From contig VSDK01018759.1 of NCBI GenBank assembly GCA_009767595.1, positions 62,001 through 126,000 on the forward strand: a stretch of DNA of 64,000 nucleotides, in the 5' to 3' direction. The translations under genes and the position numbers were made by a program. A model generated the notes under the pieces. The model saw only the letters and a program-made list of their open reading frames with translations, searched no databases and had not been told where the DNA came from. Every line of letters starts with the position of its first letter. Within the stretch, counting starts at the first letter, position 1. Source of the stretch: Symbiodinium kawagutii. Lineage: Eukaryota; Sar; Dinophyceae; Suessiales; Symbiodiniaceae. Below, piece after piece: positions 22,441-33,549 of the stretch.

Positions 22441-24126
22441 ATGAAGAAAGCAATGGAAGGGCACAAGAACGAAATCGTTGTTCCAAAAAAAATGATCCAA
22501 ATGATCCAAAAAAGGTTGATGACACTGTGTTTGAGAGTATGCCATGCTATGGGGTTCTTTGTCCAGTACTTGTTGACTGACATGTCCACACGCACCGCTC
22601 CTGCATGGACTAGGGGACTGCATCTCAGCAATATGAAACACAGAACGTGTGACAAATCACACGGCAGGTGTATCAAGAAGTAAGGAAGTTCACGGTACTT
22701 CTGTAGACAATTATAATTATATCATATCATATCTGTGTGTGTACGTCATTAGTTGTAACGTGGTACATGTCAATCTTGCCACATCTGTATTGCGTAGTAT
22801 ACAAATAGAATGTATACGGATTCCACTTTAGAAACTCTTGGCCTCAGTAGTAAGATCATTCTAATCTAAAGACAACCATTACGAGACCACATCATGCAGT
22901 TGACCGCCTACCGCGAATTCAGATCCCGCCGGGGCCCTAGCTCCTTGGAGGATGAATGTGTGATGACTTTTTTCAACTGGATGAGGCATCAAAGCCGACA
23001 GTTCATCAGTTCTAAGGACTGCAAACTAAGGACTCCATAACCTGTTGCACGCCTCGGATAACCTTCTAAAGTTTCCCAGGACAAGTTTCAAATCCTGGGA
23101 CGGTCCCCCCATCAGGGTGCCCGACCGTGATCAGCATCTGGGATGCGATGTAGCACCGTCTTGGGAATCTGTTCCTCCACACGGATTCCAAGATACAGGT
23201 ATTCCAAGTGCCAGATCTTCAACAAAGGGATATCAGTGATCGGCACACAGCTGTTGCAGACACTTCCTACTTGACATTACATGTTTGAGCTGCAAGTGAT
23301 AGATGATAGAAGATGATAGAAGATGATAGAAGTGCTTCCTTTACGATGCGTTTCCACTACTGTAGATCCTGGGGACGTCTTGCGCAGCTTTCCTTTTGAA
23401 TCCCTCCGCCAGGCACTGACATGGAGACTTTGATTCTCAACCAAAACTGGTTCCTTTGAATCACTCGCCGTTGCACCAAAACAAACATAAAAAAATAGAA
23501 GTCCAAAATAGTCCGTCCAAGTACTTCAAGCGGATCCAATTATCACACTTCCCATTTCCAGGAACCTAGTAAGCACAAAAACTAATACAATGCAAAAATT
23601 CATACAACGCCCACAACATATGTGTCGACGGGGAAAGGTCTACAGTTAGAATATGTATCTGCAAGATTCTGCAAGGTCTTCTGCAAGGTTTTGAAAGTCC
23701 TTTTCTTTCCTACGAGTAGTGACGTTGCCACTTGCTACACAGCCCAGCAAGCACAAGCAGCAAAAGCATGGCCTGCAACCACTCTGCACAACCCACAGGC
23801 CTTGGCAAAGGATGTTTTCTGTCGGAGTATCACATGATGACTATTGGTGACTGGGATGTGCCCATAACTGGTGTACCATGGTGACCAGTACCTGGCAAAA
23901 TTTGTTGCCTTTGCTTCGGTTTCCCAGCGGAGATTCGTGATTCTGGGTCCCTTGAGATTCCAAGGGAGGTTTTCCTTCTGAACCAATAATTGTTCTCCCT
24001 TGAGCCTCGAGGTGACCGCAACCGACCCCCTTCAGAACACTGACAAACCAATTTCATCCAATTTCTTCCTTGGTTATCTTGGTTGTCTTGGTTGATTTTT
24101 TCATCCTTTTCGCATTTCTCCCTTCT

Positions 24127-24178
24127 TTATCCCTTCTTTCTCCCTTCTTTCTCCCTTTCTCTCTCCTTGCATTCCCTT
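24127..24178. repeat. pyrimidine-rich tract on the plus strand
   Basis: CCCTTCTTTCTCCCTTTCTC-type sequence, purine-rich on the transcribed strand. Confidence 0.7.
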
Positions 24179-24239
24179 ACCCAAACAGAAACCCATCTGA
24201 TTGGTAAGGTCCTGGACCTGGGACATGGGCACTGCCAAG

Positions 24240-24410
24240 CTCCTGACACTGTGGCATCTGCTTCACCGTGAAGCAGCACCTGGCTCTGTCCACATCTCGC
24301 TTCAGTGATTTTTGAGGCGCAAAGACCATAGGCATGGCAAATCATGGCGACACGCTGAATCATTGACCCAAGATTTGACATATCCAAAGTAAAAACCCAG
24401 AGAATACATC
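24240..24410 (-). CDS. coding exon, product unknown
   Basis: The minus frame reads LDMSNLGSMIQRVAMICHAY then CGQSQVLLHGEADATVSGA. On its upstream side (24463-24500) lies a tandem array of TGAG|G acceptor-like units. Confidence 0.4.
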
Positions 24411-24462
24411 CCCTTCCCACACCTCCTTCATCGGCAGCCTGTGCCCTATTTGCAGGAGCCTC

Positions 24463-24500
24463 ATGAGCCTCATGAACCTCATGGAGCCTCATGGAGTCTC
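24463..24500. repeat. short tandem repeat with acceptor-like sites
   Basis: Imperfect copies of GAGCCTCAT/GAACCTCAT. The minus strand reads ATGAG|GTTC and ATGAG|GCTC in series. Confidence 0.75.
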
Positions 24501-25079
24501 GCTGTCTATCACCTTTGGGGTTGAAGCCTTTGGGGGTTGAAACTGAGTCGCACTCAAGAACCCAGCCTATGAGAAATTGAAATTTCAACAGTCTTTGTTT
24601 TTCACTAAACCAAGATACAAAGTGTGCTGTTGATTGAAACTCCTGCCTGCTTGCAGTCCACATAGTTTAAGTTGCTGGGGCTTCTCACCATGTAGCATCC
24701 AAGGCGTCTATAGTCGACTCCCCATGCTTTCGCACTTTCCACCTGCACGGATTGCTTTGAAAGTTTGAGTTAGATGCATCAAATGGAAACTGTTGAGGAT
24801 GGCACCCTCTCTGCTACAACAACCGGTTCTCAACAATCCAACCGTGGAAGCTATGCTGTTGGCCGCAAATCGAGGTCATCAGCATAGTTCTGGTTTTGAG
24901 TTGTTTTCAACCTTGCAAAACATCAGGAGCAAAATGGTTTGCACTCTGGACTCTACGGTCGTCAGGAAGATTCTGCATGGCAAATTTGAGACTGCTGGAT
25001 TTAGGTCATGAGAATCCCCAGCAAGAAGATGTATCTTGTCGGCACAAAGAGAGCCTGTTGGCATCCTTTTCTTCACGCT

Positions 25080-25162
25080 AGGAAGGTACGGAGGAAGGTA
25101 CGGAGGAAGGTACGGAGGAAGGTACGGAGGAAGGTACAGAGGAAGGTACGGAGGAAGGTACT
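25080..25162. repeat. 12-bp minisatellite, about 6.5 copies
   Basis: GGAAGGTACGGA in tandem with one or two point changes (one copy with AGA, the last with TGA). The string of YLPP in translation is a product of the repeat. Confidence 0.95.
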
Positions 25163-25189
25163 GAAGGGGAAGTGAAGGGCATGTGCAAA

Positions 25190-25300
25190 TGGAAGGACGG
25201 GCATGGTAAGTTGCATGGAGTGCACAATTGAAATCCATGGGAAGCCCAGAATGGACAGCTGCAGCGCACCAGCGTCGCAGCATCAGAGCCCTCGCCGCCC
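25190..25300 (-). CDS. possible coding exon
   Basis: The minus frame reads GAARALMLRRWCAAAVHSGL then PMDFNCALHAT, immediately before the 12-bp minisatellite. PPR-like in style but not conclusive. Confidence 0.35.
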
Positions 25301-26077
25301 CTCTCCTGGTTGCAGGGAGGACATCGGAAAAAGATGGAAAACATGTGTAAAAATATAAATAAATATACGAGCCAGTGTCAAAATAACTTGTTCGAGGCAA
25401 GTACCAAAAATACGGGTTATCGTGTTTGAGGAGGCCCTATCGTTTTCCATAGTTTTGTCCGTCTCACACATGTGGTATATATATATGTACAGTATATATT
25501 CTTATATTCCTTTTAACATTGTGAACCGATTCCTGCTAGAGGAAAAAGAAGAAACACAATGCAGCACCAACTTAAAACAGCACATCGTGATCAACGCTGG
25601 AAACCACCGCCCGTGGTGCACAAAGCAACTTGGAATGGTTGACCAGCCCATATGTACTTTCGATTTGGGGAACCTCCTGCCATGGAAAGGCAAAAGGAAG
25701 AGTCAAAACTAAGAAATCCCTGCTGGAAACAAAAGGCGGAAGCAAGCCCAAGCAATGTCATGTCTAGAGGGTCTACGGTTCCGATTTGCTTCTCGTTTGG
25801 TTACGTAAAATATACATATAATTACATGAAAACATGGCATTGAAAAATGCATGGCCTTTTGAATGTGTTGCAACGTGTTTGTCTCGCAAACAATTTAAAA
25901 ACTCACGGGTTGGGCCTAAGGGGATGAACATGTCAAAGTAATTCTATTTGGGTGTATCCCCGCAAGGCTCTGATTCGATTTTAGGAGAACCTCCTAGGAT
26001 TTAAATTGATTTTCTACATAGGAACTTCTCATCGGGTTCTCCATTGTTTCTGACATCCTTCATCACCGTGCCCTCAC

Positions 26078-26158
26078 CTGCTCCATCAGAACCAGCGAAG
26101 CACAGCACTCCACAAGCGAATCCACTTCAGCCTTACTGACCAGGTGTTTCCACCACAG
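26078..26158 (-). CDS. coding exon, product unknown
   Basis: 27 codons between a pyrimidine-containing acceptor (AACCCAG) and a consensus donor (GCAG|GTGAGG). The frame reads LWWKHLVSKAEVDSLVECCA then SLVLMEQ. The donor is one of the best in the window, but the acceptor is AG|C. Confidence 0.45.
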
Positions 26159-26884
26159 CTGGGTTGGAACCAAATGGAACCAACACATGCAGATCGGAGA
26201 TGTTGTTCAAGCATCGAAGATATCTTCTCTTCATGTCAAACTCACAGAAAAGCACTGAACGCGAGTGGAAAGTGATCGCCTGACATTCCGCATAAGCCTT
26301 TTGCTCCAGGACAGGTACCTTGACACGCGGGTTGACACCGCCAATGGGAGGTTTGTGGCTCCCTTTGCTTCGCCATGGAACATCCTGACCTTCACAGCCT
26401 AGGTTCAAAGTTTCATGGATTGACACCCAGTCATACTTACCCTGTCATCCTATGTCGTACTGTTCATCTTCAATCATAGCTGCATATGGTCAAATGAAGG
26501 GAGAAATCCCACACCATTGCTGCGACCAAGATGAACAGAATGTGTTGGGAACGAATAAAAGATAGAGAGGAGCCTTCTGACTATTGGTGTTGGAAGAGAC
26601 AAAACTCAGAAGCAAACAACGCGTCCACGCGACGGCGATCTGCCTTTGTCCCGAAACGGAAAGTGGTCAGAGCCCTGCGCATGTTCTGAGCTCCAGGCGA
26701 CTTTGACCTCCGCTGGTTGGCTTAAAGGCCTCACAAATTCACAACTTTCACGGACCGAAGAAAGGAGGGACTCTAAAAGGAGTGAAACGTGTTGAACACA
26801 ACATTGCTCTTGGCAAACACCTTTGCTAGAGGACTCCTTTGAGATGTTTTCAATTGTTTTCAACTCAAACATTTCTCACATTTT

Positions 26885-27029
26885 TCAATCGTCCTTCTGG
26901 GTTTTCCCCACATGCAGGAAGTAGGTAAGAAAGACGTGGCCAAGTTTGAGCATCCTGAGGAGCGCGGCATAGACCGCGTCCAGCAAACCTGTAGCAGTTG
27001 AGGTTCGCAGCTGGCCGCAGCTCATCTTT
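26885..27029 (-). CDS. coding exon, product unknown
   Basis: The minus frame CGQLRTSTATGLLDAVYAAL then LRMLKLGHVFLTYFLHVG has a strong amphipathic pattern and reaches a stop at 26,885-26,887. It could be a terminal exon. Confidence 0.4.
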
Positions 27030-27122
27030 CTGCAGCAATGCGCCAGCTATGAGGATCTGGGGATCTAAATTCGAGGATTCTGATGAATTCTGATGAATTC
27101 GAATCTCCCACTGGTCCAAGGC

Positions 27123-27153
27123 AACGTGCTTCAACGTGCTTCAACGTGCTTCA
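27123..27153. repeat. 10-bp tandem repeat
   Basis: GTGCTTCAAC repeated three times. Confidence 0.85.
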
Positions 27154-27613
27154 GGTTCAGACCATCACATCGGCCAAGGCCGCCAAAACACTGGATGGAA
27201 GGCCTGGTGCAGTCCCATCTTCCCACCAGCAGGTGACCATAGTCTCCAACGAGCTGAAGAGAAAATTAAAGAATCAAATAGAACCACATAGAACCACATA
27301 GAACCACCAGCATCCACCAGCATCCACCAGGTAATGTAAGCAACCAAAAGCTCAGTTGAAATATTTTGAAATTCAATGGTTTGAACATATTTGAATGCCT
27401 CAAGCAGGTGACACAAAAACGCACACTCTTACATAGTCTAAATTGCTGCAGGGAGAGCGACTTCGGGACTTGTCCATTGGATACAGCATGGGAGAGAGGG
27501 ACATTGACAATGTGCGGACCCCATGCAGAAGTGCCAGGGTTAGGTTGGATGGAGATGTCATGCACACGCGCTCGAAGGAAATCATCATAAATGTCCATCC
27601 CCGTTCAGGTGAC

Positions 27614-27743
27614 GGGCCAATGCAATTCGGCTACAGTATGGAGTTTTTGCAGGATCCGGAAGTATGTGGGGTGCACAAACCATCCTCTCAACCATTTCTA
27701 TCGCATAATCAGCAGCATTGTCATGATCAACAACCTCCCCCAG
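27614..27743 (-). CDS. coding exon, product unknown
   Basis: The minus frame reads LGEVVDHDNAADYAIEMVER then MVCAPHILPDPAKTPYCSRI, ending before GTCACC. Balanced composition, no recognised family. Confidence 0.4.
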
Positions 27744-28049
27744 CTATCAGATCTCGCCTGAACCGACTTGATACAGCAACTTGGCAGATGCACAGTCACT
27801 GGGGGAGACCCAGGCTGAACAACCCACCTTGGCGACAGTGGCAGTATGCTTCCAGCCGTCCATCGAAGTCTCTCATTCTGTGTTCATGTCACAGGAATTC
27901 GTCAACAACCAATGCAACAACCACTGCAACCAGCTGAGCAAATCCTATCACATCTTATCAACCACAGCCATTCCATGTCAGGGATCAGCTGCAAGTTCAT
28001 TCCGCGCCATCCATTTTCAAGTGGTTCAAACTTGTTGACAAATATCCTT

Positions 28050-29040
28050 GACCAAAGCACGAGAGTTGTCATGCAAATGAAGCCCCGAACCTTTGCACAT
28101 TATGTTACATTTGCATGAATAGAAACCCAAAACCAGCAACATCTGAAAGCCATTCTCTGAGCATGACATGCCCCTCTGCGCCCCCATGTGAAGATTGAAG
28201 TCATGTGCCGACTTTGTGAGGCTCCATGGGAACCCCAGAAGGTCAAACAAAAGACACCTGTGCTTCTCAGAACCACGATGAGAAGGAGTGAAATCCAACA
28301 CTTTTGCGAAGCCTTACGTGAGGCTTTGGGATGGCCCAGTAATCTTCACCCCCAAAAACATCCTAAAATCCTTTGACGTTTACTCAAATGAACATAGCTG
28401 AACCTGGGGTCCAAACCAGTCGACCGTGAGTGCGATGAGGATATCGAGCCTCCCAAGGACATGTTTCAACACCCGCTACAATGACAGTCCATTCGACAAT
28501 CCAGGGCGCATCAGGATATTTCAAATCGTGTCACAACATGGATTTGGTATAATTTAATATAATTCAATGATTAATTCAATGATTTTGGGTCACAAAAGTC
28601 ACAGTTGAACCGAGGGAACAGTCAGCAACTTCTAGGTGCCTTTTGCAGGTCAAATCTGTACACTCTCAAGGAGCCATCGCACCGTGACCTATAGGATGAA
28701 AACCCTGGCTCAATCCTAGCTCAGCTGCAGAATAAGGACTAGGACAATCCATGACAATTGAGCCAATCACGACAGAATTGCACTGATGCGCTGAAAGAGT
28801 ACGTTCCGCCCAGCTATATGTTATATATACACATATTTTTGTACATAACAATACATTAACATTAGCACACACACACCTTGGATAGAGTGTGGGTTTCGGG
28901 TTTGCCACATTATTTTTGCAAGAGGATTTACCTGAGAAGAAAAAAACGGAAGCCAGAAGTGAGTAGGTGGAAGGAGCGTCGACGACAGCTGCAACTCTGA
29001 AAACAGCGACAAAATGAGTGTCCTTGCCTGAATGCCTACT
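28050..29040. other. unassigned stretch
   Basis: Both strands are open around 28,190-28,375 without a recognisable motif. Otherwise intron-like sequence with AT runs near 28,545-28,580 and 28,805-28,860. Confidence 0.3.
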
Positions 29041-29087
29041 GCTTTTCAACGTCTGGTGCAAATAGGCCAGCACCAAAGAAAATGCAC

Positions 29088-29161
29088 TTCAACCAGTTGC
29101 AGCACCGTTTGCACGAAAGCCATCCTCCCATCTATTTCCCCAACTAGTATTTCATATAGCT
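29088..29161 (-). CDS. coding exon, product unknown
   Basis: The minus frame LYEILVGEIDGRMAFVQTVL then QLVE lies between TTTTATAG and a GT donor (GAA|GTGCAT). A clean amphipathic helix; no family. Confidence 0.4.
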
Positions 29162-29199
29162 CTATAAAACACACCCCCAATTTTGATCCCCAACACACA

Positions 29200-29410
29200 A
29201 CACCTGCACCCACCCTGCCACCACATGCCTCATCAAGCCCTTCGGGATTGTGTTCCCGAGCATGCTCTGATGCAACGACGCATCTATCCCGCACCCACCC
29301 TGCAACCACGACCGTCATCAAGCCCATCAAGAGCATCTATCCTGCACCTACCCTGCAACCACAAGCGTCATCAAGTCCATCAGGCTTCTGCCCCCCTCGA
29401 TTCAACACTT
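29200..29410. repeat. diverged tandem repeats
   Basis: Three imperfect copies of a unit of the type CTGCACCCACCCTGCAACCA plus CATCAAGCCCATCAAG, near 29,207, 29,290 and 29,338. A related piece recurs near 29,945. Confidence 0.75.
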
Positions 29411-29456
29411 GAAAATGCTCCGCACAAGCTCTTATAAGTCACATGGCGAACAAAGC

Positions 29457-29560
29457 GGCCCAGGCTGGTCCAGAAATTAGGTACAAAAAACGAGTTCAAT
29501 TTCAGCACGTTTTTTTTAACAAGTCCATTTACCTGCCTGGGATGTATACACGTTTAACAA
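29457..29560. repeat. dispersed repeat A, copy 1
   Basis: Begins GCGGCCCAGGCTGGTCCAGA, runs through a poly-T and ends at a TATACACG stretch. It is about 80 percent alike by eye to 30,513-30,615. Confidence 0.8.
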
Positions 29561-29807
29561 GGGTTGCTTGCCTGCGGCATATGAGTTTGCTTGCGCTTCC
29601 GAGCGTGCGTGCGCATACCATGGGTGCAGGCTGGCTGCATGGTTCTCAGCACTTGTCTCCCATTTGTCTCCCATTACCTTGTCTTTCATGTGTCTCCCAC
29701 TTGTGTTCCATGGTGGGTCTACTTCCCATTTGTCTTTCAATCGAGTCATTCATTCATTCATTCGTTCGTTCATTCATTCGTTCATTCTTTCACCATGTAT
29801 CCACAAG

Positions 29808-29905
29808 CTTCCTCTCTTGGTCCCCGTGTCTTCCGATAGATCACTCTTACGTCTCGACCCCGCCTCCCCCCCCACACCCCCTTTCTCATTTCATTCTCAA
29901 ATCTA
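29808..29905. repeat. dispersed repeat B, copy 1
   Basis: Contains CGTGTCTTCCGATAGA and a C-rich CCCCGCCTCCCCCCCC block; near-identical to 30,408-30,507. Confidence 0.9.
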
Positions 29906-29984
29906 ACTCTGGCCAGATGCCTATCGGCTGGCTTACGGAGCGTCATCCAGCCCATCAAGCTTCTGGCCCCCCCGATTCGACAAT

Positions 29985-30392
29985 TCCTTCCTTCCTTCCT
30001 TCATGCATTCATGCATTCATGCATTCAAGCGTTCATTCGTTCATTCGTTCATTCGTTCATTCGTTCATTCGTTCATTCCTTCATTCCTTCATTCCTTCAT
30101 TCCTTCATTCCTTCGTTCCTTCGTTCCTTCGTTCCTTCGTTCCTTCGTTCCTTCATTCCTTCATTCCTTCGTTCCTTCCTTTTTTCATTCCTTCCTTTTT
30201 TCATTCCTTCATTCCTTCATTCCTTCATTTCTTCATTCCTTCATTTCTTCATTCCTTCATTCCTTCATTCCTTCATTCCTTCAGTCCTTCATTCCTTCAT
30301 TCCTTCATTCCTTCGTTCCTTCGTTCCTTCGTTCCTTCGTTCCTTCGTTCCTTCATTCCTTCATTCCCTCATTCCTTCATTCCTTCATCCTT
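29985..30392. repeat. (TTCATTCC/TTCGTTCC)n satellite array
   Basis: About 400 bp of 8-bp units TTCATTCC and TTCGTTCC, with blocks of TTCATTCG and CATTCATG at the left end. It yields long FIPSFLHS strings in all plus frames, which are artefacts of the repeat. Confidence 0.97.
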
Positions 30393-30407
30393 ATGATGCA
30401 TTCTCAA

Positions 30408-30507
30408 GCTTCCTCTCTTGGTGCCCGTGTCTTCCGATAGACCTCTCTCAAGTCTCCACCCCGCCTCCCCCCCCACACCCCCTTCCTCATTTCATTCTCA
30501 AATCTAA
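30408..30507. repeat. dispersed repeat B, copy 2
   Basis: Second copy of the CTTCCGATAGA plus C-rich block, 600 bp to the right of copy 1 and in the same orientation. The two copies bracket the TTCATTCC array. Confidence 0.9.
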
Positions 30508-30512
30508 TCATA

Positions 30513-30615
30513 GCGGCACAGGCTGGTTCAGAAATCTGGTGCCAAAAAACGCGTTAAATTTTACCACGTTTTTTTGTCCAACTCCATTTACCGGGCTGGC
30601 ATATATACTCGTCTT
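30513..30615. repeat. dispersed repeat A, copy 2
   Basis: Second copy of the block beginning GCGGCACAGGCTGGTTCAGA, same orientation as copy 1. Confidence 0.8.
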
Positions 30616-30889
30616 TCGATTGATCTCGCTCAAGTCTACACGAATGTCACGCCCCCCACACCTCCCTGGACCAGGGGGGAACCGATGTCTGACCGTCTGT
30701 CAATTACCACCCGGTACGACACGCGGCATCGGAAGCCTCACCTCCACCCCTAATCCCCACCTTAGGGCGTGATTTTTGGTCCATCTCCCCTCTTTAATAA
30801 CAAACTAACAATGGACCTGCACAGGAGTTTCGGAATTTCAGCATCTGGACGAATTGCCTGAGGTTTTAAGGTGTAAGGATCTCTTTTTG

Positions 30890-30919
30890 ATGACGAGGAT
30901 GACGATGAGGATGAGGATG

Positions 30920-30985
<66 letters not shown>

Positions 30986-30997
30986 GTGATGGTGATG

Positions 30998-31042
<45 letters not shown>
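30890..31042. repeat. compound microsatellite (GAT)n(GGTGAT)n(GAC)n
   Basis: About 95 bp of GAT, a short GGTGAT bridge, then about 43 bp of perfect GAC. The switch of triplet in one array suggests a GAT to GAC change that was amplified. Confidence 0.97.
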
Positions 31043-31043
<1 letters not shown>

Positions 31044-31553
31044 TTTATGATGTATTACTGTATGATGTACGAGTGCTCAGTAAATCATCAACCAAAGCGA
31101 TTGCATGACATTCCCCCGATCTTGTTTATGCCCACGGCCATTGTTGGTTGTGCTTACGGGTTTACAGAATACAAGTATCTCCATGATGTTTTTTGTGAGT
31201 CCCTCATAGTCCCTGAATCTATAAATGTACCAAACAAGCCAAGCGGAAATCCAATCACTTCAACCTCAAAAGCAATACAAACAATCAACATCTAGAACCA
31301 GATCAACCAGCTAAAATTAATCAACCTTTTGACATGGCTCTTTTCAGTTGGAAAAGCTGCCCTCGCTTCTGCTCTCCTGGAAGCCCAATGCAAAAGGTGC
31401 CCCGGCACAAAGGAACAACCTCAGAGCGGTGGAAGTTGCAAAGCCAGGCTTCAATGGAATTCGAAAGACCTGCTAGTGAAACATAGTGAAACTTGATCAA
31501 GCCATATCAAGCCCCAAATTTCTGCTGGTTTCCTGTCCTGCTTTTCTTTCTTC

Positions 31554-31651
31554 TTAGGATATCTTAGGATCTTCAAGGCCAAGCGCCCTGCAAATCTCAG
31601 ATGTGGCGTGCTCCTCGACCGAATTTAAACCGTAGGCTGCGTGACAGTGGC
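31554..31651 (-). CDS. secreted protein gene, terminal exon
   Basis: After GAAG|G the frame reads HCHAAYGLNSVEEHATSEIC then RALGLEDPKIS and ends at a TAA stop. It follows the exon at 31,679-31,898 in transcript order, but the phase of that junction is not settled. Confidence 0.5.
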
Positions 31652-31678
31652 CTTCTGCAGCTGGCATCAAATCTGAAC

Positions 31679-31898
31679 GGTCTCCAAATCGCCATTGAAG
31701 GGTGCGCATTTGCCACTGAACATCGGTTTCCCGTCCACAGTGTAGACCTTGATGTTGCGCACCACATACTGACACTGTGATTGCGGGTTGTTAAACGCTC
31801 TGCAGCCTGTCCACCCCTCATCACCACCATGGCCGTTCCAAATGTCTGACAAGAACGTGTAAGGAAAGCTTTGGTTTCTGCCTTTTGTTGGAATTACC
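31679..31898 (-). CDS. secreted protein gene, exon 3
   Basis: Acceptor AGCAG|G. The frame reads FPYTFLSDIWNGHGG, then CRAFNNPQSQCQYVVRNIKV and YTVDGKPMFSGKCAPF. Paired cysteines and aromatic residues suggest an extracellular beta-rich fold. No family is named with confidence. Confidence 0.6.
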
Positions 31899-31937
31899 CT
31901 GCTCATGAAGTTTTCATAGTAGGCTGACTGCTGACAC

Positions 31938-32113
31938 CTAGTTCGCTTAAGGTCACAAATTTGGGTTCTGAGCGTTCCTCCAAAAACAAGACTGGGAGAA
32001 GCATCCAGTGATCATGTGCTTTGGACCCCCCAAATCTGTGGCCAATTGGCATCTCATGGCCACCAGTGGCAAAGTTCGTGTAATCCAACAGGGCAGGCTT
32101 CGATAAGGTCAAC
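31938..32113 (-). CDS. secreted protein gene, exon 2
   Basis: Acceptor GAGAG|G, donor TAG|GTGTCA. The frame reads LTLSKPALLDYTNFATGGHE then GGSKAHDHWMLLPVLFLEE. It enters with one base of a codon, so exon 1 should end in phase 2. Confidence 0.6.
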
Positions 32114-32267
32114 CTCTCAAGACGTTGGTCCGGGCCCCAGGGCTGTGGGGAGATCCAAAGAGGTGCAGCCCACACCGATCCGCAGCGAGGTCGAAGTCAA
32201 ACTCGATCCGCTCGCCGGAAGTCCGCTGCGTGTGTCCACTGTGCAAGCGCTCGCCATGCAGCCGCTC

Positions 32268-32497
32268 CTGTCTGCTGCGAGATCCACGAACGACGTGAGA
32301 TCCACACCGCTGGAGTCCACGCACATGCTCGCAATGTCGCCTCGAGCTGGCATATCACACGAATAGAAAGTTCCGCTTCCCGTCTCCCACAGCCAATCAG
32401 CACCTCCGGGTTGGATTGAAGCACAGCCCACTTCTGCAAAGGGTGTCGTGAGATTCTGCGCAATGGCTGAGGAGATCAGTAACAGTAGCCATTTCAT
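32268..32497 (-). CDS. secreted protein gene, exon 1 with signal peptide
   Basis: The start ATG at 32,497 opens MKWLLLLISSAIAQ, a typical short signal peptide with a likely cleavage after AIA or AQ. The mature part continues LTTPFAEVGCASIQPGGADW and GTFYSCDMPARGDIASMC, cysteine-containing and consistent with export. The frame stays open to about 32,119. I end it at a GA donor (GACAG|GAGCGG) because that gives the phase exon 2 requires; this is inference. The start is supported by a relic spliced leader 46 bases upstream. Function unknown. Confidence 0.6.
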
Positions 32498-32543
32498 CAC
32501 TTGAATCACGACAGAGTGATCCTTCACTCCTTACCAGTAGGGT

Positions 32544-32562
32544 CTTGAGCCAAAATAATGGC
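32544..32562 (-). other. relic spliced-leader sequence
   Basis: The minus strand reads GCCATTATTTTGGCTCAAG. The dinoflagellate spliced leader ends GTAGCCATTTTGGCTCAAG, so this is GCCATT + ATT + TTGGCTCAAG, a 3-base insertion with an intact 3' end. It lies 46 bases upstream of the ATG of the secreted-protein gene on the same strand. Relic leaders in the genome are established in dinoflagellates as marks of mRNA reintegration; the AG of CAAG may still serve as the trans-splice acceptor. Confidence 0.6.
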
Positions 32563-33268
32563 ACCTGAAGCTTACAGCTGCTTGCTTGCAATTTATGAAT
32601 ATAAAGCAAATGAATGTGATTGTGACAGTACGTATGGATCCAGAAATATGTTTGTGCGTACAAATGCAAAAACGTGAGCATAAATGGAAAATAGAAATCT
32701 GAAATCCCAAGAATGACTAATAAGAAATTATATGATAATGGTTGGTTCGTAGGTTCGTTCGTTCAAAGTAGTTGTCCCATGACCTGGTTAGCCACGACCA
32801 CCAATGGATAGGTCCTGAGATGTCTTGAGTGCCCCGGCAGTCTCACACGGCGAATGCCCAAGCGATCCAGGCCTTGGAAGGTTGTCACTTGACTTCAATC
32901 GGGCCCAACCTTAAACAAAAAAACAAGTGAAAACAAGTGAAAACAAGTGAAAAGAAGCGAAAAGAAGTGAAGACAAAAAAAAAGAACAAAACCAACTTGA
33001 AACAAAAGCCTGACAAAACTTTTCAAGATCAAGTGTGCGCCCAATCACCAAACAATTGTAAAATCATCTTCAAAATAATTTTCCCTGCGCGTATGCCGGA
33101 GAAGTATGGAGAAGTACAAGTGGATGGAAACCAACTCTGACCACGATACCCCTGGTTTTATTGGGTCAAATGACTCAATTATCAAGTATACCCCTGGTAT
33201 GCCTGGAGAACCCTGCCACAGTCGCAATTTCAAACACCTCATTTCTGACAGATTTATTGCAAATAACA

Positions 33269-33331
33269 TATCTATATATATATATATACGATATATAGAT
33301 ATATTATAGCATATATTCATATATATTCTGT
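33269..33331. repeat. TA-rich palindromic run
   Basis: ATATATATAC and its complement around 33,272-33,305; simple repeat. Confidence 0.7.
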
Positions 33332-33379
33332 ATTTTGTCCTAATTTTTTCTCGTGCAAAAGTCAAAAACAAGGTCCCTG

Positions 33380-33515
33380 TACGACCCTATGGGACATACT
33401 GGTTGAGAGTTGGCCAACAATAGGCCATTGTACACCACATCCAGGCTGGGGTTGCTTTGTTGTACAGAATCCTTACGAAACTGAAGGAATATGCAAACAT
33501 AAACATCTTGATACG
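33380..33515 (-). CDS. coding exon, PPR-type gene
   Basis: The minus frame SVQQSNPSLDVVYNGLLLAN then SQPVCPIGSYRDLVFDF. LDVVYNGLL has the look of a PPR helix A. Alternative frames are open. Confidence 0.4.
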
Positions 33516-33549
33516 AACAAGATGTATACAACTTGAACACGAAGATCTT

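Noticed and set aside
22898..23038. Plus-strand 47-residue frame starting MQLTAYREFRSRRG
   Set aside because: Protein-like, but the opposite frame (HPVEKSHHTFILQGARAPAG) is equally open, the acceptor is AG|T, and no neighbour is on the plus strand.
29443..30772. Long plus-strand open frames rich in FIPSFLHSF
   Set aside because: They are translations of an 8-bp (TTCATTCC) satellite; all three frames are open for the same reason.
30854..31108. Open frame with poly-Met and poly-Thr
   Set aside because: Produced by the GAT and GAC microsatellite, with no protein-like flanks.
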